Shown here: piece after piece, positions 9,892 through 19,277 of the stretch
How positions within the stretch are numbered: the stretch's first letter is position 1
Layout of the letters: every line of letters starts with the position of its first letter
Source of the DNA: Chrysochromulina tobinii
Taxonomy: Eukaryota; Haptophyta; Prymnesiales; Chrysochromulinaceae
Assembly: GCA_001275005.1 (NCBI GenBank)
Contig: JWZX01002794.1
Span: forward strand, 1 to 36,299
Length of the DNA stretch: 36,299 nt
Direction: 5' to 3'
Notes under the pieces: generated by a model
The model's database searches: none
Seen by the model: the letters and a program-made list of their open reading frames with translations, nothing else
What the model was told of the DNA's origin: nothing
Program-made: the position numbers and the translations under genes

Positions 9892-10967
9892 GATGATCGC
9901 GATGCTCATCAACTGTGTAGCGGAGAAGACTACCGCCCACAGTCTTCTCCGCGACACAATCATGTCGGTGGCTTTTTCGCCCGATGGCACGAAGATTGTG
10001 TCAGGATCGGGCAACGGGACGATCGAAGTCTGGGATTCAGGTGCGCTGCGAGCTCAAAATCGTCCCTCCTTGGCCAAAACTGACGCCTGCTGGCTTGTCC
10101 TGCAGGCGCGCTGGGGCTGCTGAGCGAGAAGACGAACGCGCACAGCGACTGGATCAGGTCGGTTGCGTTTTCCCCGGACGGGACCAAGATGGTGTCGGGA
10201 TCGGACGACCAGACGATCAAAGTCTGGGATTCCGGTGCGCCGCGAGCTCAAAATCGCCCCTCCTTGTCCAAAACTGACGCCTGCTGGCTTGTCTGGCAGG
10301 CAAGCTGGAGATGCTGAGCGAGAAGACAAACGCACACAGCAACTGGATCTTGTCGGTTGCGTTTTCCCCGGACGGGACCAAGATTGTGTCGGGATCGGAC
10401 GACGGGACGATCAAAATCTGGGATTCAGGTGCGCCGCGAGCTCAATATCGCCCCTCTCTCCTTGGCCAAAACTGGCGCCTGTTGGCTTGTCTGGCAGGCG
10501 TGCTGGGGCTGTTGAGCGAGAAGACGAACGCCCACAGCTGCGAGACCATGTCAGTGGCGTTTTCCTCGGACGGGACCAAGATTATGTCGGGATCGTACAA
10601 TGGGACGATCAAAATCTGGGATTCTGGTTCGCCCGCGAGCCCTGAAATCGCCCTTCCTTGGCCAAAACTGACGCCTGTGCTGGCTTGTCTGGCAGGCAAC
10701 CTGAAGCTGATGAGCAAGAGGGACGCCCACAGCTGCGAGACCATGTCGGTGGCGTTTTCCTCGGACGGGACCAAGATTATGTCGGGATCGGCCGACGGGA
10801 CGATCAAAGTCTGGGATATGGTCAATTGGTCTCGCAAAGATCATTTGATGTTCAATGATACCACCCAGCGATTCGTCATGCTGCTGCTGTGGCTGAACAA
10901 AAACAGCATGAAGTTTCCGGATGATGTGCTTGATCTACTCATCGAAGCTTGCTTGCACAGCAGGTGA
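9892..10967 (+). CDS. WD40-repeat protein made of tandem exon-intron units (5' end incomplete)
   Basis: Five WD40 repeats are encoded by exons 9892-10040, 10106-10234, 10300-10428, 10498-10626 and 10696-10967. GT-AG introns of 65, 65, 69 and 69 bp lie between them. All four introns are phase 1 and keep the frame (WDS-G junctions). The three middle exons are each exactly 129 nt (43 aa), with the pattern [28 protein letters not shown][VI]WDSG. The last exon adds a 50-residue tail ([16 protein letters not shown]). A beta-propeller usually needs seven blades, so the array is short, or more blades lie in unseen exons. The first exon follows a good acceptor, so its ATG at 9893 may be internal. The stop at 10965 overlaps a good donor (CAG/GTGAGA), so the 3' end is also uncertain. 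Specific partner unknown. Confidence 0.8.
10106..10820 (+). repeat. Tandem WD40 exon+intron repeat units, period 194-198 bp
   Basis: Exon starts at 10106, 10300, 10498 and 10696 give periods of 194, 198 and 198 bp. Introns are as alike as exons: they begin GTGCGC.GCGAGCTCAA, contain TTGGCCAAAACTG.CGCCTG or a close variant, and end CTGGCAG. Intron 4 is the most diverged. This indicates recent unit duplication or gene conversion. Confidence 0.85.
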
Positions 10968-11463
10968 GAGGTGTGGGGTTTATGGGGTGACGACAACTGG
11001 ATGTGTCGCATCCAATCTGACGCACACGGCTCGCGCCGTGTCTAGAGAGTCTCAACAAGCAGTCGAATGATTGACTCGACTTGTATACCGGACGGGATTA
11101 CCCCCTTGATTACCCCTCGTTACCGGATACCGTACCGCGGGTACTCATGTGTCTCATGACGCGGTACTGTTTATTTACTGTATACCGGTTACTGATAGAA
11201 CGTGCAACGTGCCCCGCCGCACTCTTAGCCCACTCTCTTGAGGAGGTGTGTCCGGCCCCGCCCCTTAGCCCTTTAGTACATCGAGTGGTCTCTCGGCGTC
11301 TTGGTCTTGCTATTTATTTGCATTATTTGTGTCGTATCGTATATGAAGCCCACGCCGCTGCCGGTATCTCGGTGTCGATCCGTCATCCGAGGATGACTGG
11401 CCACTTGCTTCCCGGTCTAAGGCTAGGAATCGGTCCCGGCCCGTAGACGGGCTGTGCTGGCGC
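10968..11463. other. Intergenic, convergent 3' ends
   Basis: No gene is supported here. GTATACCGG occurs twice (about 11084 and 11182), and the stretch is rich in TACC/GGTA words, also seen near 19150 and 35680. No RNA gene or mobile element was recognised. Confidence 0.4.
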
Positions 11464-12072
11464 CTAGCGGGCACGCGGGCTGCCTCCCTGCGAAGAATTG
11501 TCCAGCTGAAGCTCCCGCAGCAGCCGTTCCCGCGAGCATTGGGCAAGTTCCCGGAGCAGACGGTCCCTCGAAGATTCGGCGAGCTCCGCAAGCAAGCGTA
11601 CCCTCGAAGCTGGAGCCATGTACGGCGCGGCCGCGAGCATCCACGCCGACCCCGACGGCTGCGTCTTCTTCTCACCGCTAGCCGCACCTGCCTGCTCGTC
11701 GTCGATGCCGCATAGCCGCATCTGCCTCTCCGCCGCGTCTGCCTCGTGCGCTTCTCTCTCAAGCGCCCTCTCGAGCACTCCGTCGATTGCTCTTCTTCGA
11801 ATGCCTCGACTCATCGCACTCGACAGAGACTCCATGTTTGATTCCGATGAGCACCCGCGGTGCTCCTCAGTATCCACCATATTCAAGAGGTGCTTCCGGA
11901 TGCCCGTATGTCCCTCGTCTCGTTGGGCCGCCCATGCCGTGGCAATTTCCTCATCGTCACGGAACTTGTCAACAGACGAGAGCGCGGTACCCGCGGGCCC
12001 CGCGCCATCTCGAGCTTCTGTCTCACGGTCAAAATACATGTTGATCCATTCGTCCAGTGTCGTCTTTACCAT
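11464..12072 (-). CDS. Hypothetical protein with three 12-13-residue SRxRLLxEL repeats
   Basis: A 202-aa frame with ATG at 12072. The N-terminal 100 residues are acidic and helical (TLDEWINMYFDRETEARD; HLLNMVDTEEHRG). The next part is charged (LERALEREAHEADAAERQM). The C-terminus has three consecutive short repeats: SRVRLLAELAES, SRDRLLRELAQC, SRERLLRELQL, each an amphipathic helix turn. A same-length frame exists on the opposite strand, but it is Ser/Cys/Ala-rich without pattern and reads like the complement of a helical protein, so minus is preferred. It lies 3' to 3' with the WD40 gene. No family recognised; the repeats suggest a binding or oligomerisation helix. Confidence 0.55.
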   Translation of the reverse strand: MVKTTLDEWINMYFDRETEARDGAGPAGTALSSVDKFRDDEEIATAWAAQRDEGHTGIRKHLLNMVDTEEHRGCSSESNMESLSSAMSRGIRRRAIDGVLERALEREAHEADAAERQMRLCGIDDEQAGAASGEKKTQPSGSAWMLAAAPYMAPASRVRLLAELAESSRDRLLRELAQCSRERLLRELQLDNSSQGGSPRAR

Positions 12073-12448
12073 CCAGCCTCGACGACACGAGGCACGCGGG
12101 GATCGTTCGATGTTGGTCGCGATTCGTTACGAAAAAACGCACGCCTCCAACGTCCAAGCAAAAGTTGTCACTACATTTATGCCTCTACAATGCATGCGCA
12201 TGCCCTCGTCACGAAAAAGGTGGTAACGTAAGGGAAGAGGAAGTAAAAGAGGAAGAGGGTTCCACGAGACGCGAGAAGAGCGTGCACACGTCATCGACAT
12301 TCATTTTGATTTTCAGCCGAGCGGGGCCGGGTTCTTACATGTAACATATTACGACGTAAAAATCGAGAAAGAATGTGCTGCCGGAGTGCGCGTCTACGGT
12401 GTGAGCTCCTGTGCGACCGGGTCCAGATCCGTCCGAGAGCGCCCTAAT

Positions 12449-14461
12449 CTACCCCCTAAGCTCGCGCTCTGCATCCAGCAGCCAGCTTAGCTGCTCCGTC
12501 TCGAGCGCGGGCGCTCCCACCGGAGCCCCCACTCTGCTCGGTGATGGTGGTGCTGCTGGCGACGACGGCTCCGGTCTGCTCACCGGGCTACCGCTGCGGG
12601 CGCCGCCTCCCCCATCGAACGAGCCGCGTGCAGAGCTCGCGTGTCGGCGTGCGCTCTGGTGCGAGCGGACGAGGGCGGCAAGCAGAGTATCCCCTTCGGC
12701 CAGCTCCGCCTCGAGCAGCGCGCTGCAAGAGCGCAGCCGGCGCGACTCGTCGGCAAAGCACGCACGCAGCGTGCTAGTGTGAACGACGGCAGTTGCGGCC
12801 GCCTCGGCAGCTGCTTCCGCCTCCGCCGCCCGGCGCGTCTCAGAGGCGGCCAGCGCCGCCGCCGTCGCGTCCGCCAACGCTTGCGCCTCCACCGTCGCCG
12901 CCTCTGCCATCGAAAGCGCCGTCTCGAGCGCCAGTGCCCGCTGGCGCAGCGCCTCTGACTCCAAGTCGTATCCCGTTCGCAGCTCCTCCATCTTTGCCGC
13001 GATCCCCTCGGCAAGGCGCGCCTGGAGCACGGCCCCGTCAGCGGGCGCACGGCGCAGGAGCTTGCGGTATTCCACACGGTCCACCCAGCTGTAGAAGGTT
13101 GCTACGAGAAGAGCACGCTGGCAACGGCGCAACTCCACCGCAGCAGCGGAGGGCAGTGCAGCAGCGGGCTCGGGCATTGCCCACCACGGCGCCCTCGCAG
13201 AGCCAGTGGGCAGAGGCGACGCGAGTACGACTGAGCTCCCGATCTCCGACGTGGAGCTCCCAATCTCCGACGCGAGGACGACTGGCCAGCCCACGGCCGG
13301 AGACGGCGACAGCGCCGCCTCGGCGCCGCCCGCGACGGCGCCCGCGACGGCGCCCGCGTCCTCCTCGTCCTCATCGCCGGGGTAGCGGATGATTGCCGAT
13401 TTCATCAGCGGACTGCCGCCATAGCCGCCGCCGCCATAGCCGCCGCCGCCATAGCCGCCGCCGCCATAGCCGCCGCCTCCATAGCTGCCGCCGCTGCCGC
13501 CTCTGGCGCGAGGGCTACGCGCTCCCGAGCGCCATCCCGAGCACATGGCGCCATGGGCTGAGAACAGCGAGCCACCCTCACAGTGCGTATTCGGACTCAG
13601 AAGCGAGAGAGAGCGCTGCGCAGCGGCCTCGGCTTTGAGGCAAGCTGCTTCCGCTTGCAGACCGTCCACTTGGGCGGCCTGACGCGTCACGTGCAGCGCG
13701 AGCTCGTCGAGGTGCGCGGCCGAGCGGCTCAGCTGCCCATCGGCGGCCGCGAGCATCAGCAGCGTCGCACACAGTGCCACCGCCGTCTGTGAACCCACCT
13801 GTGAACCCTCTTCGCATCTCGACGCGAGCTCGGCCATCGAGGCACGCGCCTCGTCGCGCTCGGCGCACGCGCGCGCGTTGGCGGCTTCGGCGGCCTCGAG
13901 GCGTTTGGCGAGGTCCTCGCGCTCCGCTTCGATCGCCGTGTTGAGCGCGGCCAGCCGCTTGGCCGAGTGGGTCATGCTTCGCAGCTCCGCATCCTTCTGC
14001 TCGAGCGCCGCAGCGAGCTGCTTGTTCGCGTCGCTCAGTGCCATGAGCTTACTCTGCGCATTGGTCTTGACGCGCGCCACGCGTTCGACAAGCGCCGCCA
14101 CCTGCTCCTCCCTTTCACCCGCGAGCGCGCCCTTCGCCTCCGCCTCGGCCGCCGCGGCAGTAACGCGCCGCGCCGCACGGCCACGCTCAAGCTCGCGGTA
14201 CCACGCCAGGAAGACGGGCTGCAGCGTGCGCAGCTGCCACATGTCGATGCGCGCGCCGCGGCGGGCCTCCTTTTGGAGCTTGCGCAGCACATTCACCTGA
14301 GTCTCCAGAAGATAGCGTTCCTCTCGGCTCGCGGTGAGCTCCGCGCGCAGCCCGCGAAGCTCCGAGCGCAGGGCTGCCCGCTGGTGGCCACCCATGTCGA
14401 CGTCAAATGGGCTGCTCTGCACTGGCTCCTCGTCGTCGGGATGAGTGTATGAGTCGCTCAT
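12449..14461 (-). CDS. Coiled-coil protein with two Sfi1-like motifs and a Gly-Tyr repeat
   Basis: 670 aa. Long coiled coils occur at about residues 25-70, 95-215, 235-290 and 465-600. Two segments have the aromatic/Trp pattern of Sfi1 repeats, which bind centrin at centrosomes and basal bodies: LQPVFLAWYRELERGRAARR (about 79-98) and LLVATFYSWVDRVEYRKLLR (about 450-469). Between them are a GGYGGG low-complexity segment and a duplicated SEIGSS. The C-terminus is Ser/Pro/Gly-rich and ends LLDAERELRG. The ATG at 14461 opens a charged N-terminus. A cytoskeletal or centrosome-associated scaffold is plausible by analogy; only two Sfi1-like units are seen, whereas true Sfi1 proteins have many, so this is tentative. 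Confidence 0.65.
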   Translation of the reverse strand: MSDSYTHPDDEEPVQSSPFDVDMGGHQRAALRSELRGLRAELTASREERYLLETQVNVLRKLQKEARRGARIDMWQLRTLQPVFLAWYRELERGRAARRVTAAAAEAEAKGALAGEREEQVAALVERVARVKTNAQSKLMALSDANKQLAAALEQKDAELRSMTHSAKRLAALNTAIEAEREDLAKRLEAAEAANARACAERDEARASMAELASRCEEGSQVGSQTAVALCATLLMLAAADGQLSRSAAHLDELALHVTRQAAQVDGLQAEAACLKAEAAAQRSLSLLSPNTHCEGGSLFSAHGAMCSGWRSGARSPRARGGSGGSYGGGGYGGGGYGGGGYGGGGYGGSPLMKSAIIRYPGDEDEEDAGAVAGAVAGGAEAALSPSPAVGWPVVLASEIGSSTSEIGSSVVLASPLPTGSARAPWWAMPEPAAALPSAAAVELRRCQRALLVATFYSWVDRVEYRKLLRRAPADGAVLQARLAEGIAAKMEELRTGYDLESEALRQRALALETALSMAEAATVEAQALADATAAALAASETRRAAEAEAAAEAAATAVVHTSTLRACFADESRRLRSCSALLEAELAEGDTLLAALVRSHQSARRHASSARGSFDGGGGARSGSPVSRPEPSSPAAPPSPSRVGAPVGAPALETEQLSWLLDAERELRG
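13420..13495 (-). repeat. 15-bp minisatellite encoding GGYGG repeats
   Basis: Four to five copies of a 15-bp unit (plus-strand CCGCCGCCGCCATAG, last copies slightly changed) encode consecutive GGYGG units inside the coiled-coil gene. Copy number is likely to vary by slippage. Confidence 0.8.
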
Positions 14462-15451
14462 CCTGATGGATTATACGGACTGCGGTGGTGAAGGTGAACG
14501 CTGGCGAGAGAAGCCTTCCGGAATGCATGATTTTAGAGGAGAATTCACAGCCAATGTTTAGAATTCGACACCCAGTTCACACGGCACATTCATTTCCATT
14601 CACAACACACCAACACGCAAACGAAACTCCAATGCGTGAAAATTTCACAGAGCCATGCGCAATTGACACACTTCACAGAAAGAAGTACAGAACAAGGCAA
14701 GCAAGCACACTTCGCGCAATTGCCATACAAGTCGCGCCACTCAATAAAACACCTGTGCGCGTTCCGGCACAACGGCACAGCCACACGGAGCCACACGAGG
14801 CTCGGACGCGGTCGGTGGGTTGGTCGGTGGCGCTAGCGCGCTAGCGCTACAGCGCACAAACACAAACTTACATGTAATCAAACACACAGAAATCAGAGTC
14901 CTCGGATACGGGCGCCCCCCCGAACCCCCGCCCCCGCGAAACAAGATTCAAGACACGAGACTCAAGACGAAAATACTTTCCGCCGAGCGCCGTTTCGTTA
15001 TAATTCCTGAGCACAGTCAAGAAATATCAAGAATAATGAATCGCAAATTATACAAGAGGCATGGCATTTTGATGCCCGATTGGCGCAAGGCCCAGGAGAT
15101 CTTGTCCCCCCGCCTTGGCCTTCGACCCCCGCCTCAAAGCTCAATCTCTAGCCGCGCGTGGTCCGTGGACGCGAGCCCGTTCCGTTCCCGGCTCTTGTCC
15201 GTCGCGCGTTCTCCGACGGTGTCCGGCGTACTAAGATCTAAGACTAAGTCGTGGTACTACGCAGCGTGGGACGCAAGACGCATACATGCTGTCGTGTTGT
15301 ATCCTACCTGAGTATAAACTGTTACTCGACAGTGAAACACACGCACTGGACACACAGTTATCCTGTTTGGGGTGCGACAGGATCAACCGAACTTACCGGA
15401 TCAACTAGGGGGCGGAATAGGAGCTGTCTAATCCGGTCCTATACCTATTCT
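14462..15451. other. Intergenic, gene-free about 1 kb
   Basis: No supported gene. The first 200 bp upstream of the coiled-coil gene carry several TTCACA words (about 14543, 14571, 14597, 14645, 14670). A perfect 18-bp palindrome, GCGCTAGCGCGCTAGCGC, lies at 14830-14847. Composition is more AT-rich than in the genes. No splice-bounded exon or RNA gene was recognised. Confidence 0.45.
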
Positions 15452-18400
15452 TTATCTGTCTTGGTCTTCCCCCGAGGTGGGTTCTCTGCTTCCCCGCCCA
15501 TACCGTAGCAGCTGCACGACCGTGCTGCCAATCTTGCTACCAATCTTGAGCGCGACCTTAACCACCTTAGATGGCTCCATCTTCATCGCCTCGATGTCTC
15601 TGAGCGCCTTCTCGACCACGCTTGGGCTGGCCCTGTTCCCCCACTCTTCGACCGCCTCCGTCATCTTCCGGATGACCCATAGTAGGTCGTTTGAGCAGGT
15701 GCGCGAGGCTTCAATCATGGCATCCGCCTCGACGATCTTAGCCAGCTCCGCCTTCGCCATGGCCATCGGTCCAGGGCTCCATTCCACGTCGCAGTCGAAT
15801 ATTGCTGTTTCTACCCTCGTCGCCTCGCCCGATCGCAACGCCTTGCGCAGCCTAGTCTCTTGTCTAGTCACTTGCTTAAGCTTGAACTTGACTTCATTCC
15901 TGATGTTTGCGGAACACAACACGAGACGGTGCTTAGCCGCCTCTTCGAGCCGATGCTTGTCGCCCGTCGACAAGATGGAACGGATCTCTCGGTCTGCAAG
16001 CGCAACACAGCGTTCGGTAATCTCTTTGATCAAGCTCGGGCTGCAGCCGCACGTCAGCGCATTGGCACCCGAGGTCCTTTCGAGCACTGCATCATGCTCC
16101 CCGCGTATAAAGGTGTTCTGAAGGTCTTCGTCCGCCCGCAGCGTGTTCGAAAGCTTTGCTTGGGCCACTGACGCGAGCTGCGGATGCCACATGTACACCT
16201 CCGGTTGCGCGAGCGCCATGGACATGTCGGAGGCCTCATGGGTTTCGATGGCGTCTAGAAGGGCGGCTTTCATCCGCATCGCCTGCTCGAGCTTCTCCTC
16301 TGACGTGCGGGCTACCGCCTGGCTGCACTCGTCGCGGCAAATGCTCCACACACGCTCGAGCGCCGCTTGGTCCCCTTCTGCCAACACTGTGCAAAGCGAC
16401 CGGTCGGCCCATTCGACACCCTTACGGCGAACCTCTTTAGCCAAGTCGCGGCTGCACGTGGCGAGCAGCTGCTTCGTGGTGGGCGAGTAGAAATCGCCCA
16501 AGGCGACGGCGGCCAAGAGCTGCGTGTCCGCTTGCAATAAGGGGCCGAGGACCTTGTGCGCCTCTAGGTTCTCGGTCGGGCTGAATCTGACATCGAGATT
16601 CCTTAGAGCAGCGACGATCGCTGCAGCCGACAGAGCTTCCAGCGCGCGCGCCAGCTCCGCCTCTGTCTGTACGATCGCCTCTTGCTTGCGCCTCACCTCG
16701 GCCGCCACCTCGAAGCTGCACGTCTCGAGATGCTTCTCTTTGCCATAGGCTGCGTCCTCAAGTGCAACCTTGTCACCGGTGTTCAGCACGTGCTTGAGCA
16801 TCGCGTCCGAGATGCTGATTCTGGCTCGTTTCACCTCCTCTGCGACCGAAGGGCTGCAGTTGGAGCAGTGTTCCTTGGCGGCCTGCTCGAGAATCGGCTT
16901 TTTGCGCGTTGCCATGGCGGCTTTGAGTGCCGCATCTGCAGTAAGTAGGTGCTGGAGCTTCTCGCACGCTGCAGCCACCGCAACCGGGCTCCAATGCTTC
17001 TCCATACTCTGCAATGCGTCCAAAATCAATGTCGCCTCTTGCGACTCCACCGCTTCGCTCAGCTTACTCTCGTGCTGAGCCACCATCTCCAGCTTGCGTT
17101 GCATCTCGTCGAGCACCTCAGGGCTACATGTCTTCATCCGATGCTTCATGCGCTCATATGTCTCTAGTCCACGCGACTCCATCGTGAGCAATTTCCGGAG
17201 TGCAACGTCGGAGTACTTTTGGAGCTCCTTCATCACTTCTGCCACAATGGCAGGGCTTGCAGCAGCAAGGTGGTTAGCAGCCACGAACTCGAGGTTCTGG
17301 AGGAACGCCTCGCTTTCTGAGTCTTCGTCGGTACAGGCTGAGTACCTTTTCCGTGGCGAGTCGGAACACCTCCTCTGCGGCAGCCTTCGCCTCGGCGGCA
17401 GCCCTCGCCTCGGAAGCGGCCCTTGCAGCCTCGCTCTTGGCCTGTAGCACGCGCGCAAACGTGCCGGCCTTGATCGACACGCCTACTTTAGCGCGCCCTG
17501 CCTCAGCCTCGTTCTCCACGACCCCTTCAACTGGAGTGTCTGCTGCTGGCGCCTCTTCAACTGGAGTGTCTGCTTCTGGCGCCTCTTCAACTGGATAGTC
17601 TGTTGCTGGCGCCTGTTCTGCGAGCGCGAGTGCTGCCGCACGTATGCCAGGCTTTGCTTTCTTGATGGCCTTCCGTGCCAGACGGAGCGTAGTCCATCGA
17701 CCTCGCGCTGCGAGTGCCGCGCGCAGGGCCGGGTCAGCTTCATTCTCGGTGACCTTATCGGCCAGAAATTCGATGGCGATCTTGGCCTCATCCGATTCAG
17801 CGAGCTTTGCCCAGTCTGGCCGGAGGCGTTGCTCGTTGATGACAGCTCGGATGGCCTCCAAGTCGGCGAATGCGTTCACCGTACGCAGCGCGTGCCGACC
17901 CTCGCGTAGCAGCATTTCCTCGACAAAGTATGGCCTCTTGCGCAGCTTGTTGAGGAGGGCGTCAACGCGTGGCCAGCAGCGAGAGAAGAGCTTTGAGAAG
18001 AGCTGCTCCACCTCCACCTGCACACCCTCACGAGACCCTTGCCCGATGCCCGGGCTTCCTGGTCGGCCTGCGGGCTTCCACACCACGAACACTTCGTACG
18101 CTCCCAGCCGCGACGCCGCAGCGCCAAAGCCCGCCCGAGGCAAATTGGATGCCAGGTTAGCCTCATGAGATGCCTGGGCTAGTCCCTGCTGCCAGTCGAA
18201 AAAGGCGGGGCCCGAGCGCGTCGCATCACCCCAGTCCTCAGGCAGGCGCATCACCCTGGTAGTGAAATAGCAGTTCTCAGGATACTGATGCGAACGGAGG
18301 GCACCGTCGACAGCATGGGTGAGCTGACTGAGCTGCTGCTGGTATTTGCCCTCGTCGTGCTGCAGCGAACCGACGGCAGAGTTTGGTCTTGGCCGCATCT

Positions 18401-19082
18401 CGACGAGGATCACCAACTCTTCACGGACTCGGAAAGCATGATGGATGAGGGCAGCTCGCATCTTCTCCGAGATCAGGGCAGTCTCATATCGTTCCGGCAG
18501 CGCGCGGCTTTGTCGGCTCTCCTCTCTTGCTTCCGGTGCCGTGAACTGTGACGCGTTGCGCGGCAGTTCTGGTGCCGACCGGTGGCGTTGCAACGAGGGA
18601 GCTCGTCGGTGATGAAGCTGCGGCGTGCCCGATGCCGCCGCCGATACGGAATCAATTGACGCGGTTGAGCTGGCCAGAGTCGTCTCGGTCGCCGCCGGCC
18701 TTGTAAGCCATTCCACTGGCCGCGGGAGCTGGAGTGCCAAAGATGGCGCAGGAGTCGGCCTCGCGAGCTGGAGCAATCGAGGTGTGATGAGGCGTGAGTT
18801 TTTCTTCTGAGCGGCTTCCGCTGCCGCAGCATTCAGCAGACTGAGCATGGCAGCACTGGCTCCACTTGGAGCTTGCACCGACATCGGCACCTGCTCGTTC
18901 AAGCTGGCCTCGTTTTGCCGCTTGGAACGTGACTCTGAAGTTGAAGACCCAAATTTCTGTGCACCCACATTGGCAGTCGCAGACGGCAGGAGTGGCGCTG
19001 GCCGTCGTCTCGTGGGCCGCGCGTGCGGCTGAGACACCGACCACTTGGGGTTCGTCGCTGCCGGGACGAGGCTCGACCTCAT
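15452..19082 (-). CDS. Large helical-repeat protein (ABC-type ~45-residue repeats), two exons
   Basis: Two long frames overlap at 17274-17458. A 49-bp GT-AG intron at 17297-17345 (AAG/GTACTC ... CTCCAG/AAC, phase 0 on both sides) joins them into a 1,193-aa protein: 579 aa from 19082-17346 and 614 aa from 17296-15452. Exon 1 has a disordered Ser/Arg/Pro-rich N-terminus, an unrecognised middle domain (about 210-500, with CYFTTRVMRLPEDWGD and YEVFVVWKPAGRPG), three PVEEAP/ADT repeats, and an Ala/Glu helix. Exon 2 is almost wholly a tandem array of 13 helical units of 43-51 residues starting with C, W, F or A followed by S/H-P-like residues (CSPEVLDEM, WSPVAVAAA, CSPSVAEEV). Every third unit contains ADR..[IL]..[IV]L..GD...LE. 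No known family was recognised. A scaffold or adaptor role is a guess from the repeat fold. Confidence 0.65.
17297..17345 (-). other. Inferred 49-bp GT-AG intron
   Basis: The donor AAAAG/GTACTC and acceptor CTCCAG/AACCTC are both phase 0 and connect the upstream Ala/Glu helix (AAEEVFRLATEK) to NLEFVAANHL. Other donors or acceptors in the overlap give a wrong phase, except GAG/GTG, which would remove eight more codons. Not confirmed by transcripts. Confidence 0.5.
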
Positions 19083-19277
19083 CGGGGCCCGGCGATGAAC
19101 CGCCTGGGACTTTTTGAGCTTCGGGATTCGCGCATAGTTGCGCGCTGTATCGGTAACGGTACCTGTGCTGGCGGTGCGCTGTACGGTCCGTGTACCGGTA
19201 CTTTGAAAGGATGAGGTATAAAGGCTTTAAGCTTCCGGCGAGGCGTCAAGCGCCGCGGGAGACAGCTCCTTTTTCTC

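Noticed and set aside
9241-10083. 280-aa plus-strand frame before the WD40 gene
   Set aside because: It reads the WD40 exon in a wrong frame and the rest has random composition; the good acceptor at 9891 and the WD40 frame explain the region better.
11618-12226. 202-aa plus-strand frame opposite the 11464-12072 gene
   Set aside because: Ser/Cys-rich, without pattern; the minus frame has repeats and helix-like composition.
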